A stretch of 64,000 nucleotides of DNA from contig NZ_FPBO01000012.1 of the NCBI RefSeq assembly GCF_900116645.1, positions 62,001 to 126,000 on the forward strand, written 5' to 3'. The notes beneath the pieces are model-generated. The model saw only the letters and a program-made list of their open reading frames with translations. It searched no databases and was not told the DNA's origin. Position 1 is the first letter of the stretch. Each line of letters begins with the position of its first letter. Below are positions 54,029-64,000 of the stretch, in pieces. The translations under genes were made by a program, and so were the position numbers. The stretch comes from Pseudoduganella namucuonensis. Its GTDB lineage: Bacteria; Pseudomonadota; Gammaproteobacteria; Burkholderiales; Burkholderiaceae_D.

Positions 54029-54226
54029 TCAACCAGCGAGGGCGGCCTTTTCCGCGGCGCCCGGGCGCTTGGCGGAGACGACGACGACCGGCATCTTGCC
54101 GGCGAAGGCCGGCTGTTCCAGCTTCGGTTGCGGGCGCGGCGCGGTCTTGGCCACGGCCAGGCTGGTGCCGCCCAGCAGGACGGCGGCGGCGACGAAGATG
54201 ACTTCCATGTTTTTCGCGATGTTCAT
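54029..54226 (-). CDS. Small secreted hypothetical protein (65 aa)
   Basis: A 65-residue protein with an N-terminal hydrophobic helix (VIFVAAAVLLGGTSLAVA) acting as signal or anchor, then a Pro/Ala/Lys-rich tail with VVVVSAKRPGAAEKAAL. ATG follows GGGGAGTA. Similar short proteins are familiar to me from related genomes, but no function is known. Same strand as the GIN gene 33 bases on. Confidence 0.7.
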   Translation of the reverse strand: MNIAKNMEVIFVAAAVLLGGTSLAVAKTAPRPQPKLEQPAFAGKMPVVVVSAKRPGAAEKAALAG

Positions 54227-54347
54227 TTTGTACTCCCCATAAAGCGTTTTCGGTATGGAAGCACTATATCCAACACCTTCGAAACGCTTGCGGGGATTGC
54301 GACGAACTGCAAAAAACGCGTGTCAGACGACAATATCGCCGGACAGG

Positions 54348-55397
54348 CTAGTCGGCCGGGGCGGCCTTGGCGGGGATGCCGCAGGCGTAGCAGAAGCGGC
54401 TGAAGGCGCTCTTGCGGGCCTGGCATTGGCCGCAGTGGTCGAACAGGCCGATGCCGCAGTGGGGACAGAAATCCCTGGCCGGGTCCTTGAGGTCGACCGG
54501 GCGCTCGCAGCCCGGGCAGACGCTCTTGTCCAGCCGCGCCAGCGCGACGTCGTACCGCAGCGTTTCGCGGCGCTTGGTGTCGGGCATGGCCTCGGCGGCC
54601 TTCTGCCTTTCCAGGTAGCGCTGCAGCGAGACGATGGCCTGCCGCCCCACCAGCACGGTGACGGCGATGCCGACCAGGTAGCGCACGTAGCCGCCGTAGC
54701 TGGGCAGGTAAGGCACCAGCTCGACGAAAAAGGCGAAGCCGGCGAAGATGATGAAGCCCCACACGAACGGCCAGTATGTGCCCTTGCGCTTGTGCTTGAA
54801 CAGCCAGCCCGCCGCCGCCAGCAGGGGCAGCGTGAGCAGCAGGCGGTAGCCGAACACGCGCAGCTCCCGCGCCCGCACGGCCGCCTCGTACGGCGCCTGG
54901 GCCTCGCGCGACAGTTCGTCCCATTGCAGCTGCGCCTTGTCGCGCGACTGGCTGGCGTCCAGGTAGGCTTGCTGCTGCGCCTCCACCGCCGCCAGCGCCG
55001 CGCGTTCGGCGGCCTTCAGCGCGTCCAGGTCGCGCGTGCGGCGCAGCAGTTCGGGGTCCTGCTCGGGCCTGGCGGTGGCGTTGCGCGTGGCCAGCCAGTT
55101 GTCGAATGTCTCGCGCGCCGACTGCGTGTTCGCGGCGGCCACGTTGTGCTTCTGGCGCGCCTGTTCCAGCGCGGCGCTGGCCTCGGCCTGGTGCTTCCGC
55201 TCGCGCTCCAGCGCCTCGCGCACCCGGGGCGTGCGCTGCGCATCCATGAACTGCTCCAGCGCGAGCTGCCGCTCGACGCCGCCCAGGTTGCCGACCACCT
55301 TGCCGCCCAGGCCGATCAGGAAGCCGGCGAAGGCCAGCGCCACCAGCCACAGGCCGCGCTGGAACCATTTCTCGGACAGCCGCAGTGCTTTGCTCAT
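54348..55397 (-). CDS. Zinc-ribbon membrane protein with coiled coil
   Basis: A 349-residue membrane protein. The first helix (GLWLVALAFAGFLIGLGG) is followed by a long Ala/Glu/Arg coiled coil (about 45-175), then three helices (LLLTLPLLAAAGWLF, WPFVWGFIIFAGFAFFVEL, YVRYLVGIAVTVLVG) and a cytosolic C-terminal double zinc ribbon with CPGC, CPHC, CGQC and CYAC pairs. Function unknown; the ribbon suggests protein or nucleic-acid contact. It stands between the small protein and the TonB receptor. Confidence 0.84.
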   Translation of the reverse strand: MSKALRLSEKWFQRGLWLVALAFAGFLIGLGGKVVGNLGGVERQLALEQFMDAQRTPRVREALERERKHQAEASAALEQARQKHNVAAANTQSARETFDNWLATRNATARPEQDPELLRRTRDLDALKAAERAALAAVEAQQQAYLDASQSRDKAQLQWDELSREAQAPYEAAVRARELRVFGYRLLLTLPLLAAAGWLFKHKRKGTYWPFVWGFIIFAGFAFFVELVPYLPSYGGYVRYLVGIAVTVLVGRQAIVSLQRYLERQKAAEAMPDTKRRETLRYDVALARLDKSVCPGCERPVDLKDPARDFCPHCGIGLFDHCGQCQARKSAFSRFCYACGIPAKAAPAD

Positions 55398-55527
55398 GTT
55401 GTTCCTGTGTCGGATTGAAGGCCCGGCGCGGCGGTCCTGGTCCGGCTGCCGGACGCCACCCTTCCCATCATAGGCGATGTCGCGGTGGCCCAGCGCTTCG
55501 CAAATGCCGCGTCATACCGCGCGCCGC

Positions 55528-58035
55528 TCACTGGAACTCGTAGCGCAGCCCCACCGTCAGCGTGCGGCCGGGGATAGAGCGCTGGCGCACGATGTTGCTC
55601 ACGCCCTCCGTGATGCCGCCGTCCTCCGATTCGGTGATGCCGATCTTGTCGAACAGGTTGTTGACGCCCAGCGTGGCGACCAGGCCCTTGGCTATCGTGT
55701 ATTGGAGGAAGGGATGGACCACCACGTAGCCCGGCATCACCAGTTCATTGCTGTCCTGCGCGTAGGAGGACGAGGTGCCGACGATGCTGGCCCCCAGGCG
55801 CAGTTTGCCCGCGCTGTAGGCGGGCGCCAGGTTGTAGATCAGTTTCGCGCTGCGCTTGGGCCGGTGGCCGACCAGGGCCGGATTCTGTTCGTCCGAAGCG
55901 ATCTTGGCGGCGGTATAGGTCACGCCGCCGTCCAGCGTGAAGCCGCCGCGCCGGTAGCTGCCCTCGATTTCGATGCCCGGCGCGCGGTAAGTGCGGTTGT
56001 ACTGCTGTAGCGCCTCCCAGCTGGCGGAGTAGATTTCATTGGTCTTGGCCAGGAAGGCGGTCACGAACACGCCGTAATTGCGGCCGCGGAACTTCACGCC
56101 GGCTTCGTATTGGTCGACCATGCTGACCGAGTCGCGCTGGTTGGCCTGGCCGGCCGGCCCCAGCTTGCCAAAGGCCAGGCGATCCGCGTTGGCGCGGCCG
56201 CCGCGGCTGACGCGGGCGAACAGCGCCAGGTCCTTGTCGACGCTGTAGTTGACGCCGGCCGAGTAGGAATTGTAGCCGTAGTCGTAGTTGACCGGGCTGG
56301 GATGCGCCTTGTCGACCAGCGAGACGCTTTGCTCCGGGGCGGAGATGAGGCCGTCCCCGTTCACGTCGAACGGCGCCTGCACGCTGCCGGCCACGCGGCC
56401 GCGCGCCTTGCCGCTGTCGCGGCGCGCGCTGGCGTCGAAGTTCCAGGGGCCGGTCTCCATCCCCAGCGACAGGTAGGGCGCGCCGATGTCGACGCGCATA
56501 TCGTAATAGCGGGTGCAGCAGTTGCCCCAGTACGGCACGCCGTAGGCCAGCAGGCCGCCCTCGCCGAGCTTGGCGCCGGCGGCGTTGTAGACGTCGACCA
56601 GCGCGCTGTCGCGGCCCACCGTCTGCAGCCACGTGCTCCACACCCACGACGTTTCGATGTTCTGCCTGGCCGTGTACAGGCCCAGCAGCAGCCGGCCCTG
56701 CGCGCCGCCCAGCGCGAGCTTCCTGGACAGCTGCAGGTCGTTGGCGAAGTTGTCCAGGTTGTTGATCTCGGTGTTGAACAAATGGGTGCGGTTGAGCAGG
56801 CCGTTGCCGCCCACCGTGCCCGGGTCGACGGCCTGGCCGGCCAGCGGCCCGGTGGCGTACCTCATCGTCGCGCCGGCGCCGCCGACCGCCGCCGCGATGC
56901 TGGCGGCGCTGGCCGATTCGGCCACGAAGGGCGCGATGAAATGGCCGCTGTTGGCCGCGAACTTGCCCTTGTCCAGTATCGACCAGTTCCGGTCCAGATC
57001 GAAGTTCAGCTCCCAGCCGAGCTGCCTGACCCGGGCGTGCATGCCGTCCCGCGGCGCGTACCGGCGGCCGCGGTTGTTCCCGTCCAGGCTGTAGGCCGAG
57101 GTCCAGTGCGGCGTGTAGGGCGTGTCGCGCTTGGGATCGAAGCCGGGGATGGCGGACAGCGCGGGATCGGCGTTGCCGCCGGCGGCCAGCAGCGGCTGCG
57201 GCATATAGGCCGCGGCGCGGTCGTCGAGCAGCTTGACGTACAGGCGCGCGTAGCCATGGCTGAAATTGCGGGTGAGGTTGCCTTTGATCTGGCCGCCCCG
57301 TTCCGACAGGCCGGTATGGCGCACGCCCTCGCCGCCGCGGTAGAAGCCGCCGATATGCGCGTTCCAGTCGCCGCCGATCGGGCCGCCGAATTCGAAGTCG
57401 TAGCGCGTCTGGCCGAAGTTCAGGCCGCGCGTGACGCCCAGGGAACCGCCCTTCTCCCGGCCGGTCTTGCTGATGAAGTTGAGCACCCCGCCGGCCGAGT
57501 TGCTGGCCAGCGTGGAGGCCGAGCCGCCGCGGATCGCCTCCATGCGCTCGATGTTGCTGTCGGCCCGCAGGAAGATGTCGGCGTTGCCGAAGGCGATGTC
57601 GCCGAACTCGAGCACCGGCAAGCCATCCTCCCACAACTGCACGAACTTGGCGCCGCCGCCCGCCACCGGCAAGCCGCGCACGCTGATGTTGGCGTTGCCC
57701 TCGCCGCCCGAGCTCTCGACGTGGATGCCAGGAATGCTGTGCAGGAGTTCGGCCGACGAGCGCGCGCCGGCGTCCTGGATTTGCGTCTCCGACAATTTGC
57801 TCACCGAGACGCTCGAGCGCATCGTCGCGCGCCGCGACGAGGTGCCGGTGACGACGACGGTATTCAAGCCCAGCACGTCGTCCGCCTTCCCGGGGATGGC
57901 GTCGGCCGGGGGCGGCGCGCCTTCGTGGGCCTGGGGTGCTTGCTCCACCTGCGCCGCCGCCGGCGCCTGCATGGCTATGATCGCGGTCGCGGCGGCCATC
58001 GCCCATGGCCGCGCCGCGCGCGGGTATCGGTTCAT
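55528..58035 (-). CDS. TonB-dependent outer-membrane receptor
   Basis: An 835-residue receptor with signal peptide (ATAIIAMQAPAAA), a plug domain (LNTVVVTGTSSRR, LLHSIPGIHVESSGGEGN, ISVRGLPVAGGG, IRGGSASTLASNSAGGVLNF) and a 22-strand barrel ending RTLTVGLRYEFQ with the terminal aromatic residue. One extracellular loop holds a canonical EF-hand loop DVNGDGLISAPE (56332-56367). ATG at 58035 follows GGGAGG; an upstream frame to 58122 is rejected. The divergent binding protein and hybrid kinase suggest a carbohydrate or related substrate, by context only. Confidence 0.92.
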   Translation of the reverse strand: MNRYPRAARPWAMAAATAIIAMQAPAAAQVEQAPQAHEGAPPPADAIPGKADDVLGLNTVVVTGTSSRRATMRSSVSVSKLSETQIQDAGARSSAELLHSIPGIHVESSGGEGNANISVRGLPVAGGGAKFVQLWEDGLPVLEFGDIAFGNADIFLRADSNIERMEAIRGGSASTLASNSAGGVLNFISKTGREKGGSLGVTRGLNFGQTRYDFEFGGPIGGDWNAHIGGFYRGGEGVRHTGLSERGGQIKGNLTRNFSHGYARLYVKLLDDRAAAYMPQPLLAAGGNADPALSAIPGFDPKRDTPYTPHWTSAYSLDGNNRGRRYAPRDGMHARVRQLGWELNFDLDRNWSILDKGKFAANSGHFIAPFVAESASAASIAAAVGGAGATMRYATGPLAGQAVDPGTVGGNGLLNRTHLFNTEINNLDNFANDLQLSRKLALGGAQGRLLLGLYTARQNIETSWVWSTWLQTVGRDSALVDVYNAAGAKLGEGGLLAYGVPYWGNCCTRYYDMRVDIGAPYLSLGMETGPWNFDASARRDSGKARGRVAGSVQAPFDVNGDGLISAPEQSVSLVDKAHPSPVNYDYGYNSYSAGVNYSVDKDLALFARVSRGGRANADRLAFGKLGPAGQANQRDSVSMVDQYEAGVKFRGRNYGVFVTAFLAKTNEIYSASWEALQQYNRTYRAPGIEIEGSYRRGGFTLDGGVTYTAAKIASDEQNPALVGHRPKRSAKLIYNLAPAYSAGKLRLGASIVGTSSSYAQDSNELVMPGYVVVHPFLQYTIAKGLVATLGVNNLFDKIGITESEDGGITEGVSNIVRQRSIPGRTLTVGLRYEFQ

Positions 58036-58299
58036 TTCGCCTCCCGATTCAATCGCCCCGCCCCGGAAATTTGGCGAGGGGTCTCCGATTCTACCCCCGT
58101 CGGCGGCGGCCCACGACCCCATTTACGCCGGCGCCGCGCCGCGGCCGGCGGCGCCCCGCAATCTGTTGCCCGCGCGCGCCACTTGGGCGTAAACTACGCC
58201 AGGCAGCGCAGTGCAAGTCCATTAAAAGGCACCAGGAATGAGCTCCTCCTCAAGCACCGGCCATGTTGATCGTCGACCACACGCCCGCCTGCGCCAGCC
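58036..58299. promoter_or_regulatory. Divergent region TonB receptor / binding protein
   Basis: A 264-base gap between divergent genes, containing the receptor's GGGAGG site at its left end. It must carry promoters both ways. I found no clear inverted repeat or operator. Confidence 0.4.
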
Positions 58300-59649
<1,350 letters not shown>

Positions 59650-59655
59650 CGCCCC

Positions 59656-62859
<3,204 letters not shown>

Positions 62860-62885
62860 GCGCCGGGCGCGCGCCCGGCGGCGCG

Positions 62886-64000
62886 CTACGCCGACTCCGC
62901 GTCCGCCACCGGCCGCGGGGCCGCGGGCTGGCGCCGCCGCGCCCACGTCGCGCGGTGCCAAAGCGCCTCCAGCGGCCCCTGCGCATGGCCGCGCAGCCAC
63001 CACGCGCTGAACGCGCACTGGACGGTCGCCAGCGCGACGCCGATCAGCAGGCAGGCGCTCGCGCCCGTGTGCTTGTACAAGCCCAGGCCGAAGCCGTAGT
63101 AGATGCTCGTGCCGACGATGGATTGCGTCACGTAACTGGTCAAACTCATGCGCCCCAGCGGCGCCAGCGCGCGCTGCAGCCCGGCCACCGGTGTGTGCCA
63201 ATACAGCAGCACGAAGGACGACACCAGCACCAGCATGAACGCCAGGTTGGACCAGGAGCTGACGATGGTGTCCAGCGGACGCCGCAACGCCACCTCGGGT
63301 ATCCAGCCGCCCAGGCCGGACTTGGCCAGATACAGCGGCACGAACAGCGCCGCCGCCGCGCCCAGCGTCCTGCGCCAGAAGCGCTGGCTGTCAGGCGTGC
63401 GCGTGAACAGCGCGGCGCGTCCGGCCAGCATGCCCAGCATGAACAGCGCGGGGATCTGGAACAGCCGGCCCACCTCCCAGCTCCACAGCACCACCCCCTC
63501 CTTGCCGTTGGTGAGGTTGCCCAGCCAGACGGCGGTCAGCGAGTCGCCCGTCATGTAGGCGTTGGCGCGGCCGAAGTAGGCCCAGGACGCGGGGTCGCCC
63601 AGCCTGGCCTGCGGGTCCGGCAGCGCGCGCAGCAGGTCCAGCCACGCGGCGGGCTGCAGCAGCAGGAAGGCGGCGATCGCCAGCACGACGCCGCCGCGCA
63701 GGCGGGCCACGGGAATCAGCACCAGGCCGATGGCGGCGTAGATCGTCAGGATGTCGCCGTGGTAGAACAGGGAATTGACCATGCCGAAGCCGAACAGCAG
63801 CACCATGCGCCAGGCGAAGCGCGGCCGGAAGTCCTCGCCCCGCTGCTCGCGGCCCTGGTACTGGATCAGGAAAGTGAGGCCGAACAGCAAGGCGAAAATC
63901 GCATAGGATTTGCCGCCGAAGAGGAAGAAGGCGCCGTCCCACACCGCCTTGTCGACGGCCTGCAGCCAGGCCGGCAGGCCCGCCGGGGTGAAGTACAGGT
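62886..64000 (-). CDS. DUF418-family membrane protein (5' end beyond window)
   Basis: The C-terminal 371 residues of a multi-pass membrane protein; the reading frame continues past the right edge. It has about eight helices and the DUF418 hallmarks FGGKSYAIFALLFGLTFLIQY and the closing PLGRMSLTSYVTQSIVGT. Family members are uncharacterised, sometimes named YeiB-like. It converges with the hybrid kinase, with 26 bases between stops. Confidence 0.88.
   Translation of the reverse strand, partial: LYFTPAGLPAWLQAVDKAVWDGAFFLFGGKSYAIFALLFGLTFLIQYQGREQRGEDFRPRFAWRMVLLFGFGMVNSLFYHGDILTIYAAIGLVLIPVARLRGGVVLAIAAFLLLQPAAWLDLLRALPDPQARLGDPASWAYFGRANAYMTGDSLTAVWLGNLTNGKEGVVLWSWEVGRLFQIPALFMLGMLAGRAALFTRTPDSQRFWRRTLGAAAALFVPLYLAKSGLGGWIPEVALRRPLDTIVSSWSNLAFMLVLVSSFVLLYWHTPVAGLQRALAPLGRMSLTSYVTQSIVGTSIYYGFGLGLYKHTGASACLLIGVALATVQCAFSAWWLRGHAQGPLEALWHRATWARRRQPAAPRPVADAESA

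Overview
The window is high-GC bacterial chromosome that reads as Oxalobacteraceae (Massilia/Duganella/Janthinobacterium-like Betaproteobacteria). The evidence is the gene order tpiA-secG-tRNA-Leu-nuoABCDEFGHIJKLMN-DUF2818-NUDIX, the style of the protein sequences, and an abundance of signalling and TonB genes. Genus is inference; no rRNA is present.

Layout. 1-5 kb: an MdtAB-like RND efflux pair, with a divergent OmpR-type response regulator and sensor kinase. 5-15.4 kb: a periplasmic M20 peptidase, the SppA signal peptide peptidase, a dGTPase, an MFS exporter, a periplasmic solute-binding protein, a DUF3820 protein coupled to an unknown, a DinB protein, an AraC regulator and an EamA permease. 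15.4-16.2 kb: two decayed genes in tandem, a PaaI-type thioesterase and panB. 16.25-20.82 kb: a visibly AT-richer block, a cluster of integron gene cassettes without an integrase. It has seven attC-like sites and seven genes all on the minus strand, one of them decayed and one a likely HEPN-domain protein. 21-23.5 kb: DUF296, a cysteine-less glutaredoxin-like protein, DUF1810 and a solo TnpB element bounded by hairpins. 23.5-24.5 kb: a MITE-like element nested inside a palindromic repeat, then two small lipoproteins sharing one motif. 24.5-32 kb: a c-di-GMP/HDOD pair, a LysR/pirin divergon, ribA, a glyoxalase-fold gene and a MarR/thioesterase divergon. 32.3-51.3 kb: an almost unbroken minus-strand run from tpiA through all 14 complex I subunits to ispD/ispF. 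51.4-58 kb: a quinone oxidoreductase, a Sel1 protein, a GIN-domain protein, a small secreted protein, a zinc-ribbon membrane protein and a TonB receptor. 58.3-64 kb: a sugar-type binding protein directly followed by a hybrid histidine kinase, then a DUF418 membrane protein cut by the right edge.

How parts work together. NuoA-N form NADH:quinone oxidoreductase, with tpiA (glycolysis) and secG (protein export) upstream in the family's usual arrangement. IspD and IspF catalyse two steps of the MEP isoprenoid pathway. The binding protein plus hybrid kinase, with no ABC permease and a divergent TonB receptor, look like a sensing and uptake module. The accessory interest lies at 15.4-24.5 kb: the integrase-less cassette array beside broken host genes, the TnpB element and the nested repeats. 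Several intergenic gaps carry long palindromes built on related GGGGTC(A/G)GACCC-, GGGACAGACC- or GTGTCAGGC-type cores.
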